A stretch of 64,000 nt of DNA from Bullera alba (lineage: Eukaryota; Basidiomycota; Tremellomycetes; Tremellales; Bulleraceae). Made by a program: the position numbers and the translations under genes. The stretch is from assembly GCA_001600095.1 (NCBI GenBank), contig BCIX01000001.1, positions 4,613,198 to 4,677,197 on the forward strand, given 5' to 3'. Position 1 is the first letter of the stretch; each line of letters opens with the position of its first letter. Below are positions 33,519 to 45,100 of the stretch, piece by piece. Below the pieces are notes generated by a model. It worked only from the letters and a program-made list of their open reading frames with translations. It was not told where the DNA came from and ran no database searches.

Positions 33519-35776
33519 TCACCACTTGACCGCTTCGTGGGTCACTCCGGTGACACCGCTCTGCAAAATGTCTCCTTCGACCTTCATGAATCTAGTACGA
33601 AGGAACTCCCATCGTTTGCCCATGTCATTTCCGCAGGCCTCGTTGACTATCCGATCCATCAGGTCGTCCGCCTTAGCGTATTGATCTCCTTGCCACAGTC
33701 GATCCGCCTTGCCCGCTTGTCCATTGGGCATGACAATCGCGGATCCGTTGAGATCCTGGGGGACAGTGGGGGGCGAAGGAGGAGGCGTGGGCAATCCCGA
33801 CCAATAAATCCTCTCCACTTTCTCTACCCATTCTTTCGTGCTCCATCTCATTCCCTCATCCGCGCCTTCTTTCTCCTTTGGATTGACCAGTTCCACCCCT
33901 TCATCCGCCATAGGTCTTGGGTAACCCTCCTCGTCCACTTCCATGCCATCAACCGCTTGACCGATCGCCGAGGCCTTTTGCACCGGTTTCATCTGACCTC
34001 CGCCGTTGACACATCCACCTGGGCAGGCCATGACCTCGACGAAATCCAACTTCTTCTCTTCCCTATGCACCAGTCCGTTCACCCTGCTGATACTGCCCTC
34101 GACATTGGACGACATGGGCGTGACGGGGGTACCGGGCGTGTCGGGCGTATTGATCGTTGACGTTCCGACCTTCTTCTTCCTCCTGGCGGCGATAGCGGCA
34201 GACAACTTTGAAGCTCCGGCCCCGCCACGACCTTTGATCAATCCAGTCTCCTTGCCCACTTTCCTCACTAGATTCTGCAGGTTTCGGAATCCATAACACT
34301 TGGCCCCTTTAAAAATGACTTCCCCGGTTACCGCATCTTCGAGCAAATATTCCACGTTGTCAGTCGATCCTCTGATTTCCCTTACTGTAGTGGTCGTGGG
34401 GTTCGGATGTCGGGCGGAAAGGTAGTTGATGATGGTGTGAAGGTACGAGCCAGAGCTCGTTCCGGGGTGCTGTAGCATTTCGGGCCAAGGCGAAGACAAG
34501 CGATCTGCCAGATCGCTGGCTGGTGTCGAGGCATTCTCACCTTCGACCGGCTGGTGAGGGTCAAACCCTAGGTCCGAGAGAAGAAGATCCAATTCTCCTG
34601 TCGTCAACACACAATCCACGTCTCTCGTTGAGTACATTGACGAGTAGAAGTCGGACCGCGAAGCCTCCAGTTTCTTGTCGTAGCATGGCATCGCTGTGAC
34701 ATGGTAGATGTGATCAGGACTGCAAATGAGACGTCAGCCTGATTCTCAGCGAGGATAAAACGGAAGCTCACCTTAAACTCATCTTCCCGCCCCACCATGT
34801 CTTCGCCAAAGCACCCATGATACCCTGACTGCTTCGAGCCCCGCTCATCATAGGTAGCATGTCACCTTGGGCCTTCTCAGCATAGCACACCCATCCAGGA
34901 CAAGCACTAGCCAACAAAGGCAGCGGTCCTGGATCCGGCGCTCCTCCTCGATCCACCTGCTTGCCCTTATCCCTCTTTGCCCAATCCAGTCTCTCTTGGT
35001 ACTCCACTACCGATTCTCGAAGCGAGATATGTCGAGCGAATGTTGTATCCCAAGTCCGCCAGCCTCCGCGGGAAGGATGAGCGAGGAAGGCTCGGATTCG
35101 ACGCAGGAGACTGACTAGTGGAATTGGAGGCTTGCCCCCAGAGGAGGAATAGGAAGCTGATAGCGAGGCGAGGGTTTGTGGCGAGATGGAGAGAACGGGT
35201 GTCCGTGTATGACTTCGCGATGGTTCCTCAAAGTTCCGGGCAGTTCCATCGGTCGAAGCAGGCAGTACTGTGGTGTTGCCATGGGCGATGAAATGCAGTA
35301 CTTCATTATGTGATTGCATGGTAATCAGCATGGACTCAGTCGATGTGATGCAGCCACTGTGTGCGTATATCAGCTTTGAACTCCTCTCTCTGGGGTCCAA
35401 GATGCTCACCTGCAAGCTAGACAGTCGTTGAGGTTGATCTCGGCCTTCTCCAGGGCCTGCTTTCCATTTGCCTTGGCAGCGCCAGAAGAGGGACCAGCTA
35501 CAGAGGTGGGATAGGTGGACACCTCGTAGTAATTGTTATTCGAATCGATCTGGATCTCGGTCTACGGCAATGATCAGCCCTTCATATCGCACAGGTCAGA
35601 GAATAATTCTCACAGGCCCATCCTGCTCTTTTCCAGTGTTCTTAGGCCCTCGGACAGGGATGATGCAAGCTTGAGACGGAGTGAGGAAATCGTCCAAATC
35701 GGTGATCGTCTGGCTGTATTAGCTTAAGGTACGAGTGTGTCTCAAAGCAACTCACTAGCGCTCCGGAGAATGCCAT
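33519..35776 (-). CDS. NAR1: Cytosolic iron-sulfur assembly factor NAR1 (684 aa, 5 exons)
   Basis: The CDS is complement(join(33519..34719, 34772..35356, 35410..35561, 35614..35709, 35756..35776)). The first exon codes only seven residues (MAFSGAL). The N-terminal Fe4S4 ligands are present: the Cys in [13 protein letters not shown], and the three in [14 protein letters not shown]. The hydrogenase-like cluster region shows [15 protein letters not shown], the [13 protein letters not shown] segment and [13 protein letters not shown], carrying the remaining cysteines. NAR1 resembles iron-only hydrogenases but acts in the late CIA pathway, linking the early scaffold to the Cia1-Cia2-Met18 targeting complex. 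At 684 aa it is longer than the usual ~490-600. The extra length is two low-complexity inserts, one with Thr-Pro repeats just before MACPGG (near 34090-34170) and one with Pro-rich residues near 33750-33800. Confidence 0.95.
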
Positions 35777-36198
35777 CTTTCCTAGCTTCCTGAACGAGAG
35801 GCGGCGCGATGAGTCTCACAATGATCGTTCCCGGATCTCTTCGCCTTCACTTGACTTGCTTGACAAGCAATCCAACTTTTGCTGATGCACGCTTGAAATG
35901 GCATCGACGGTATTGGCCGGCAACGGATTTGCCACCCGGCGAAGGCCGCACAGCCGCCATCGCCCAATCAGAAGTCCACGTCATGCTTATCCCGCACACA
36001 GGCCGCGGAATCAAATCTATCTTCTGCACCTTGGTGTCACTGACGCTAGCGCTGTTTGCGGTGGTGTCGAATAACTTTTGAGCTTTGTTCACTTCCCACC
36101 GCTTCTTATCTTCTCCCCCCATCCACAACAACTCAACAACAACATCCTCCACATCACACGTCCACCCCCCAAGCTGCATACTGTGCATACCCGGCCAG
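35777..36198. other. Divergent promoter region, NAR1 / zinc-finger gene
   Basis: These 422 bp separate the NAR1 start (minus) from the preferred start of the zinc-finger gene (plus). The plus-strand frame stays open back to an ATG at 36085, so a 38-residue longer form of the zinc-finger protein is possible. No specific promoter element stands out. Confidence 0.45.
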
Positions 36199-38166
36199 AT
36201 GTCGGACAGCCTCCAACAGCACCCACTCAGCCTCGCAGACGTCACAAGCGAAGACTTTGCATTGGATCCCACGCTGACAGGAGACGCCACAGCGCTTTTC
36301 CTATCAGAGCATATCAACAATCACCACGACAATGAAGCGTCTTCATCCACGGTCGATGCTTCGAACAATAATAATGGGCAATCCGCCGACTTCTTGGGCG
36401 ATCAGCAACTAGAGGATGGTGCAGGAGACAACCTCACAGTGGAGGGACTGGACGACGCGGCGGTGAGAGCAATCAAGGCGTCTTTGTCACAGGCGCAAGC
36501 TCGCCAGGAGTCGGAAACTAGTGAGCTGGAGGGGGAAGAGACTGTAAATCCGGAAGACCTACGATGGGGAGACAAGGACAAGCCGATACACAATCCCCCA
36601 GTACACATGGCGCCGTACTCCAAACCAGACAGAAATGAGGAAACGCCACATCCCGAGCATATGACCTTCGACAATAGATCCGAATTCGAATCTTGGCTCC
36701 AGGGAGAAAGCTCGTGGTGTCATTTCGTTCAACGCCGCACAACCACGCCGCACAAGAGAGCAGCAGAAAGGGCAAAGGCTCGAGAAAAAGCCCATGAGAA
36801 AGCTCTGATGAGTGAGTCGCGCACGTTAGGACTCGACGTCATCGTACTGAATCATCCTTCAGATATGACGCCGGAAGAAGCTGCTAGCGCCCCAGCTTTG
36901 AAGAAGCGACGTCGCGCAGTCACTTCGCCTGTGGTAGAAAAAGTCACCTACACCTGTCACCATGCTGGAAAGTACTCCTCGAAACACTCTGATTCTTTGC
37001 CCGCAAACAAGTTGCGTTTGAACACCAAAACCAGTGTGAAATGCAATTGCCCGGCAAGGGTAGTCCTGACCGAGACAGGGGAGGGGAAATGTACCGCGCA
37101 GTATCATTGGAAGCATGAGGGCCATGGTAGGTAACAAAAACCTCTGATGAGCACCACGCTGACGACCACTGTAGAGGCGTACGGGGATGCAGAGTTGGAG
37201 TCTGGCAAATTGCCCAAAGTGATCGACGATTGGCTGGTGGGCCAGATTGCTGCTGGAAAAGATACAGAGGAGATCAGGAAAGCCTTGACATTGACAGAAA
37301 ATGAGAAGGCTGAGGTGAGTGAGGAAAGCGACGCGCGGCAGAACACGCTTACTGACATCCTGCAGTACCTGCGGAAAGCGATTGTCGACCCCTCATCCAT
37401 CACGCCCGATATGCCGCCCCCATTGGCCTTCCAAATGAAGATCAAGTACCCCGATATCTACAACCGATACAGAAAGCTTCGAGGTCCTATTCGAGCTACG
37501 AAAGAGCCTAAGCCAAAGCGACTTAGCAAGAAACGAAAGAGAGCTCTGGAGGAGGCCGAGAACACTGGTAATTCCGCCACGCCTGATATTCTGGATCCGA
37601 ACACGAACTCCGCTGTCGATCCGATCCTGGCATCAGGCGAATATATGACGCACCAAGTCGACGATAATGCTATCAACCTGCACAACCACGAGAGTCGAGA
37701 TCTATCACACACCTACGCCGGCCCGCAAATCAAGGCTGATCACGACGATGGTGTTCTTCGTAATCTTGGCAATGGTGCCGAGAATGACAACAGCGTGGAC
37801 CATCAATTCGACGTGGATCTATCCTCTCACGAGATGCTCGCGCAATTCGCGGATCAGCAGGGACATGCGGATCTGGCACAGGCCTTACTCCGACTGCCAG
37901 GGGGACCAGACTCGTCGAGTACCGATCATCAGAATCATCAAAGTGGGTCGTCGCACCAGAATGGAGGTATCGGAGTGAATATCGGAGATGGCCCACGCAA
38001 TGGCGTGCACGGTGACGAGGACGATCACGACGGTGTGGACGGAGCCAATTTCGCAGAGCAGGTATTTAAGATGGCGAGAATGGCGGCTGCCGAGGCGGAT
38101 CATGGAGGTGGTGCCGACGAAGAGGCAGACGCGAATACTTGGGAAGCTATTCAGTTGATGCAGTAG
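36199..38166 (+). CDS. FAR1/WRKY-GCM1-like zinc-finger protein, putative DNA-binding regulator (622 aa, 3 exons)
   Basis: The CDS is join(36199..37126, 37175..37314, 37366..38166), in frame. I chose MSDSLQQHPLSLADV at 36199; an in-frame ATG at 36085 would add 38 residues of poor composition. Residues ~155-310 resemble the zinc domain shared by FAR1, Aft1/Rcs1 and WRKY-GCM1 proteins. An entry strand (FDNRSEFESWLQGESSWCHF) is followed by YTCHHAGKYSS, then SVKCNCPARVVL, then YHWKHEGHEAYG, giving a Cys...Cys-x-Cys...His-x2-His arrangement. Two basic clusters (ALKKRRRAV and PKRLSKKRKRALEE) fit nuclear import. A helical MADF-like or HTH-like middle (LPKVIDDWLVGQIAAGKDTEEI) follows, then an acidic, Asn/His-rich tail. 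In other fungi this zinc fold is used by Aft-type iron regulators and by MULE transposases; no transposase core is present here, so a regulator is more likely. Confidence 0.65.
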
Positions 38167-38481
38167 GATTCCAGAGGGAGTCGGCGCAAGTGTAGGATCA
38201 GAGCGCTGCGACGGGGCTATGATGCGGTTAAATGGGCGTTTCTACCTAGATAGACGAATCGTGTTGTACGGCGGTGTTTTTGTATGTAAAGATCTCAAAT
38301 GGCCGCAGAGTATACGGCGATTGACACAGATGACTTACTGCAACCACAAGGCAGTCATATTCGAGAGGCTGCAACTGGCTGCCTGAATCGAGCAAGACGG
38401 GAACTGACATGACATGGCTTGAAGATCCGCTACCTCTACAACACTGTCTCACGGGAGAGATCGTCCAACGAACGCCCTGCC
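38167..38481. other. Convergent 3' region
   Basis: These 315 bp lie between two convergent stops and hold the 3' UTRs of the zinc-finger gene and the SCYL1-like gene. Nothing else is visible. Confidence 0.5.
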
Positions 38482-41400
38482 TCACGACTTTCCCTTTTTC
38501 TGCTCCTTCATCGCTGCGATCCTCTGCGAACATTGCTTGGTCAGTCAAACTCCACAAATCTGAAACAGGATACTCACTGCTTTGCGCTCTTCCCGCCTTC
38601 TGGCCATTTCCTTGTCCTTCTCCTCCTTGGACATATTTGCCAGACTTGGCTGTTGTGACGACATGGCCGGTGACGCCGTCGCCGAACGATCTTCTTCCTC
38701 TCCCCAGCCATCAAACGAAGCAGAAGCCGACGGTACAGGTGAGGGTTTTGCCATAGTGGCGGTGATAGACGGCGCCGGCGAGGCAATCGCTTTAGGTGAC
38801 ATGTGAGGCGTTGAAGCTGGAACGGGCGATTTGACTGGTTTCGCTTTGGGCGGGGAGGTGACTGCTGCCGAAGGACCGTTACCCGATGCTATTTGGGCAG
38901 GTTTGACGTAGTATGACTGAGGAGGCGGGACTACGATCTCTGGCACTGGCGCCGATTCGAATGCGGCCCAATCGTCATCGTCGGCGTTGACGTCGATCAA
39001 ATCTTCAGTTCCCCAAGCATTCTCAACACCGTCATCGTCCCATTCACCTGCCACGGCATCGGCGACACTTGGCTGAGTTTTGGGTTTCACTCCGCCAAGC
39101 TTCATTCCCGTAGAGCTGGCCGGCTTGATGGTCGGTTTGACCGCTTTCTTCACGCCGATACTAGACATTCGCGAAGTTGAAGCGGTCGAAGTCGCTCCGA
39201 AGGAGGCAGGGTTGTCAAAGCTCAGCCTGGGCGAAGCATTGGGCGTGCTGGATGGACTGCCTCCGTTGGTTGAGGGGAATGCGGGCGGGGCGAGAGTGGG
39301 TGCAGCTGTTGCGGCGATACTGGAATGAGCTTCAGAGCTGTTGAGTTGTTTGCCGATGGAAGCGATAGCCCACCCGGCCAAGGCGCCCGCTGCACCGGTA
39401 GCGCTGTTGACCAAGCCGGCTTGTCCGTTGCCGTTGGCTGTAGTTGTCACAGGACCATTTGACGCAGCGGCGCGTTCTTCAGACAGGACCGTGTCGGGCT
39501 AGAACAAAGGTCAGTAATAATTCGATGAGTCACACCAGAGCTGCTAACCATAGCGGCGGCCATCTCCTCGATACGCTTCAAGAACATGTTCATCGCTCTC
39601 CATGCCTGATCACGGACAATCCTGTTGAGGATTAGTTTTAGTCACGCTCGCCAGAAAAGGCGGGCAAACTCACTTCTCCTTGTCTACCAGCGTGAATGCC
39701 ATATTTGGCACGACCTTTCCTGCCAGGTCGTCTCGGTCGAAACACTCCACCGTGGCCATCAAAGCCATCAGACCCGCCACTCTAGCATGGACGAATGGGT
39801 CTTTCAGACTACGGGCGAATGCGGGGACGAGGACCTTCTTCTTGGTATTTGGACCCAACATTGGAGCCAACCGGCCAATGAGGATACAAGTGTTGGTTCG
39901 GATTGACGCCTCGTTGTCCGTCTGCATCTTTGCGAGGAGTCTCAGTAGATCGTTGTTCAGGATCCTATCTGTGAGCTGTATCGCGCATTAGCGGAAATGC
40001 CCAGTCTGTACGTCTCGGTACCCACCTTGGATGCCAAGGGGAAGACGGCTTTTACGGTGTTTTCTCGTATTACAGGCACTGTGTCCGCAAACCCAGTGAT
40101 CTGAAAATCAGATGAAAGGTCAGCAGAGTTTCGGTGAAGCACTCAAGCAATATCAACTCACCAGATGAGGCCAGACTTTATCCACGACCGTTCTCTGATC
40201 GAGCTTGTCTCCGTATTCTGACAGCCCGTCCAATAGAGCCATTCTCGTCCCTCTATCTGGGCTCGCATATAGCTTAATGACTGGCTCCAGTACCAGCTTG
40301 GGGTACTCTGCCGGCGAGACAGCTTTTCCCAATTCCAGCACCAAGGGTAACATCGCTCCGCTGGGTGCCGTCGGTAATGAGATTGAATGCAATAACGACG
40401 GTAAGACCTTGTACAGCAAGAATGGCTGTGGTATGCTTCCCGCCGCGGCGGACTCTTTGATTGTCCGCAGCAGGGAGAGTTTGTCGGCTTCGGATTTGAG
40501 CTCGAAGCCATCCAACCCTTCGACCAAATTTGCTATAGGGTTATTTGACCAGAGACCAGCTGTTGCTGCTTCTGAGACGAAAGCGGCGGTCGATAGTCGC
40601 GTCCGAGGATTGGGGTTCAGCATGCGCTTCCACAGAGGGAACAGTATGCGAGGTATGGAGCCCGATGAAGATGGAGTGGGTTGCGCAGCGAGGTTGGGCA
40701 AAGGTGCTCCGGGGTTGTACAGAACATATAGGAGCAGAGCAAGGAGGTATGTGTCAGATTGTGCGGGATCCGCTCTGAGTGCGTTGTCAGGACGCGTAAC
40801 GTTACTGCAGATATTGACTCACTCTCTCAGAGCACCCCATCCGCCTTTTTTGACTTCTGGTGCAGAGATCTCCCCAACATCTCCAGGCGCTACCCCTCCC
40901 AGACCCCATAGTACACCGGCGGCATCGTCTTTCTGGGTCAAAAGGTCAAATCCACTCAGTCTCCATTCCATAGCTGGCGTCAGGAATATTGACGATGGGA
41001 GGAGATAGGCGTGATGGAACAGAAGTGGAGGGGAGTTCAGGAACGCTAGAGCAGTCTATTGATTGCGTTAGCTGTCGGTACAATCCTGCACACCAGAGCA
41101 CAGCTCACGGCAATACTTCTGATTCCCCAACCAATCCAGTCCTCTTTGCCCTTGCCCTTGACAGAGCTTGATCCAGCTAAAGGCCCGCCGCTTGCCCAGT
41201 CCCTCAAGACACCGTCAAGTGGCCGTACTCGTTCCGTTGCGATGTAGACATGCGTCTCCGTCTCCACAGAGTCGATGTATCGGATTCTGCGGAGCCGTGA
41301 GCATTAGATGTCGCGATACCCATGTATCTGAGGACCCACTCACACATCGGGGTGACGTATTGTCCTGAGCTTCTTCAGTCCATTTCGTGCGAGCTGCATT

Positions 41401-41672
41401 AACGTCCGTCTGTCCTTGTTGCCAGGCTGCAACGGCGGCAGAGTCGCGTCGAAGATGAACAAAGTGAGGAGAGTGCCATCGTCCTGAAGCCCTATCAGAC
41501 ATGTTCCAACCTGGTTCCCAGCTCGCACTCGACTAACCTTCTTGACGCCCTCTCGCAACTCCCATATCGAGCTGCCAGGTTCTAAACCTGGAATTCGCTC
41601 GCCGATGGAGAACGGGAACGAGACCCCTGTCGAGCTCAGGACACTGGTGGTGAGGTTCTTGAGGTAGTTCAT
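38482..41672 (-). CDS. SCYL1/Cex1-like pseudokinase with HEAT repeats (about 10 exons)
   Basis: The start MNYLKNLTTSVLSSTGVSFP (41672) followed by FSIGERIPGLEPGSSIWELREG is the standard opening of SCYL1 proteins. The kinase fold continues with HPDVIRYIDSVETETHVYIATE. The catalytic loop is degenerate: FHHAYLLPSSIFLTPAMEWRL replaces HRD...N, and SGFD stands where DFG should be, so phosphotransfer is not expected. HEAT-like repeats follow (PQPFLLYKVLPSLLHSI, MLPLVLELGKAV, GTRMALLDGLSEYGDKL, NDLLRLLAKMQTDNEASIRT, PFVHARVAGLMALMATVE). A disordered C-terminus ends in a Lys/Arg-rich tail (KDKEMARRREERKA, stop at 38482-38484). SCYL1 binds COPI and Golgi membranes; the yeast homologue Cex1 also helps export tRNA from the nucleus. 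First exons: 41538..41672, 41344..41483, and one ending at 41286. An in-frame ATG at 41909 would add 79 residues; I reject it because the family begins at MxYLK. Confidence 0.9.
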
Positions 41673-42106
41673 CGTGAGCGAAGGCGCCAGCGAGAAGCCC
41701 TCTTTGTATGTTTTGTCAGGCCAGTAACGACGAGTATCATGCTGTATTTCCTCCCTGCTCGACGTGGAGAGAGGACGGCCGGCCAGCGCGGTCATCATCG
41801 ATGTCTTATGCGCGCTTGAGAGCTTTTGAGCGGATAGCGCGTGTTTGAGTTGCGTTAAATACCATGCCACGTGTCGCTGTCCCAGAATTTTGACTCGACC
41901 AAGGACCAAGACATCTTATCGAACGCTTCAACATCAGTTCCTTGAACACCTACAACGAACAAAGACAACTACCCAACTACCTGCCCTCAAAGGGCCATCG
42001 AGTATCTAGATACTACGTGCTGCTAGCTCTACGGTATGTATCGATTTTTCAGCGCTTGCGTCGCTGACGAAATGGCAATCACAGCTCGTTCGAGTCAAAA
42101 GTCAGA
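41673..42106. promoter_or_regulatory. Divergent promoter, SCYL1-like / ADE6, with TGACTC and CACGTG elements
   Basis: The 434 bp between the two start codons contain CACGTG (41868-41873), TGACTC (41891-41896) and its reverse complement GAGTCA (42092-42097, just before the ADE6 ATG). TGACTC is the core bound by Gcn4-type bZIP factors and, in budding yeast ADE genes, by Bas1. CACGTG is an E-box. A role here is inference. Confidence 0.4.
42034..42084 (+). other. Probable 5' UTR intron of ADE6
   Basis: A 51-bp segment has a GTATGT donor, a CGCTGAC branch-like site and a CACAG acceptor, and ends 22 bp before the ADE6 ATG. It removes a short frame-breaking stretch from the leader. Size and signals match the coding introns in the window. 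Confidence 0.5.
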
Positions 42107-45100
42107 ATGCTCGTCCTAGCTGGATCATCAGCCATTACCCCGACTCGACGGAGTACCCTGCTCAAGGTGTTCCAGGAGGCGAGCGCTGGAATCACCTCTA
42201 TCGATGCAGTACAGCTCCATCTCGTCAACCCGACAGGCACCGACTCAGAGGTTCAGCTAAGCAAGGCGGATTCGGAAGAGCGAAAGATTCTGGACGCTCT
42301 TTTGGCCTATGGCGACGACGAGAGGCTTACTACCACCAAACAGTTCTTGGAGAATGGGGTGGATGCTACGTCAAAAGTGGACACAACGCTCGCTCTTTAC
42401 ATCCTACCTCGAGCAGGCACCATCTCCCCATGGTCCTCAAAAGCCACGGAGATCGCCAAGATCTGTAAATTGGGCGACCACGTCGCGAGGCTTGAAAGGG
42501 GTACTCTATATCTCCTCACCTCGTCAACCCCAATCAGCCTCCCCCAGATCCATCACCAGCTGCATCTGATTCACGACCGAATGACCCAGCTCGTCCATAC
42601 GTCCATCCCCTCATCGGCGACCGTCTTCCCACCTACGCCTCCCAACCTATCACCTCTGATCACTATTCCCATCATCGGAGCTGAAGACCCACAGGCGGTT
42701 CTCGGTGAGGCGAATGCTCGACTGGGTCTGGCTTTGTCGGAAGCGGAGATTCCGTACCTCGTCGAACAGTTCCTTGCAGCGGGCCGAAACCCGACCGACG
42801 CCGAGCTCTTCATGTTCGCCCAGGTCAACTCGGAGCACTGTCGCCACAAGATCTTCAACGCCAAATGGACTATCGACGGCAAGGATCAGGAGAACAGTCT
42901 GTTCGGGATGATCAGAAACACGGAAAAGCACGTCCAGTCCTTCGGAACCATTTCCGCCTACGAGGACAATGCTGCTGTGATGGATGGACATGCTGCGCCC
43001 CGATTTGCAGTTGGAGGAGCCGGAGATGGCAAGTACGGAAGCATCGACGAGGCCATGCCCATCCTCATCAAAGTCGAGACGCATAACCACCCGACTGCTG
43101 TTTCGCCCTATCCCGGAGCTGCTACTGGTTCTGGAGGAGAGATCAGAGATGAGGGAGCGACCGGAAAGGGCTCGAGGCCTAAAGCTGGTTTGGCTGGATT
43201 CACCGTGTCGGATCTACGAATCCCTGACTTTGTGCAGCCTTGGGAGTCGGATATCGGCAAGCCAAGTCATATCGCCTCAGCCCTCGACATCATGCTTGAA
43301 GCTCCTCTCGGTGGTGCCGCTTTCAACAACGAGTTTGGACGACCGGCTTTGGGCGGATACTTCAGGACTTTCCTCATGTCCGTGCCATCGGCCTCTGGCG
43401 AGAACGAGTGGAGGGGGTACCACAAGCCAATCATGATCGCCGGTGGTCTCGGTAACGTCCGACCTCAATTCGCCAAGAAGACCCACATCGACCCCGGAGC
43501 GAAGATCATTGTTCTCGGTGGTCCCGGCATGTTGATCGGTCTTGGAGGTGGAGCCGCGTCTAGTTTGACCAGTGGAGCAAGCTCGGCAGACCTCGACTTT
43601 GCCTCAGTGCAGAGGGAGAACCCGGAGATGGAGAGGCGATGTCAGCAAGTGATCGACGCTTGTGTCAACCGAGGTGACGGCGCCGGAAATCCAATCCAGT
43701 CGATCCACGACGTCGGCGCCGGTGGTCTGTCCAACGCTCTGCCCGAGCTCGTACACGATTGTGGCCTCGGAGCGGTGTTTGAGATCCGAGACGTCCTGGT
43801 CGACGACTCAAGCATGTCGCCAATGGAGATTTGGTGTAACGAGAGTCAGGAGCGATACGTCCTTGCCGTGGGTCCCAACGATCTTCCGGCCTTTGAGGAG
43901 ATTGCCAAGCGAGAAAGATGTCCCTTCTCGGTCGTCGGTGTCGCTACCAAGGAAGAAAGACTCGTTGTCACCGACAGGAAACTTGGCGAGAACGTGATCG
44001 ACATTGCCATGTCGGTCCTCTTCGGCAAACCACCTAGAATGCACCGAACGACCGAGTCGATCGCGCCCAAGCGAGAGCAATTCGACTCTTCCCTGTTCAC
44101 CTACTTGCCAGTGTACAAGGGTGCACCAGTCACTTCGTTGATGGCGGAGACTGTCAACCGAGTTCTCAGACTCCCAAGCGTTGGCTCCAAGTCTTTCCTG
44201 ATCACCATCGGGGACAGGACAATCTCCGGTCTGGTCACCAGAGACCAGATGGTCGGCCCTTGGCAGGTCCCAGTCGCCGACGTCGCCGTTACACGATCGT
44301 CTTACGGGTTCAACGTCGTCGTCGGCGAAGCAATGTCCATGGGAGAGAGGACACCATTGGCTTTGCTCAACGCTGGTGCATCGGCACGAATGGCCATCGC
44401 CGAGTCGCTCACCAACCTCGCCGCGGCCTCGTTTGGCGATCTATCCAAAGTCAAACTCAGTGCCAACTGGATGTCAGCGGCCTCTCATGAGGGCGAGGGC
44501 GCCAAGCTCTACGAAGCCGTTCACGCGGTTGGTATGGACCTCTGCCCCAAACTCGGCGTTGGAGTGCCCGTCGGCAAAGACTCGATGTCCATGTCGATGA
44601 AATGGCCCGGTCGACACGGAGAGCAGAATCAAGTCACTGCTCCTCTGTCTCTGATTGTCACTGCCTTCTCCGCCGTCGACCACGTCGAGAGGACTTGGAC
44701 GCCCCAGATCCAGACTGACTCTGGCGACTCTGTTCTGGTCTTTGTCGACTTGGCCAGAGGCAAGCAGAGACTCGGTGGCTCCGCCCTCGCTCAAGTCTTC
44801 CAGCAGCTCGGAGCGGAGGCACCAGATGTGGAGGACGCCGCGGATCTCAAAGCCTTCCTTCATGCTGTCCAGGCTCTGAAGTCCACCAGCACCGTGCTCG
44901 CCTACCACGACCGATCGGACGGTGGTCTCTTCACCACCTTGGCAGAGATGTCGTTCGCCGGACGATCAGGTCTGGAAATCTCCCTCGACGCGATCAGCTC
45001 TGGGTCAGACTACATCGCTGGTCTGTTCAACGAGGAGCTTGGAGCTGTGATGCAAGTGCGGACCAACGACCTCGTCGCGTTCACCGACGCTTTTGTCAAA

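Noticed and set aside
38482..41672. Active protein kinase at the start of the SCYL1-like gene
   Set aside because: The catalytic HRD and DFG elements are replaced (FHHAYLL..., SGFD), so it is a pseudokinase.
41673..41909. 79-codon in-frame extension upstream of the SCYL1-like start, rich in Arg/Lys and poor in acidic residues at its beginning
   Set aside because: SCYL1 family proteins begin at the MxYLK segment. The extension contains acidic stretches later (REEIQHD) and overlaps the ADE6/SCYL1 divergent promoter, so a chance open frame is more likely.
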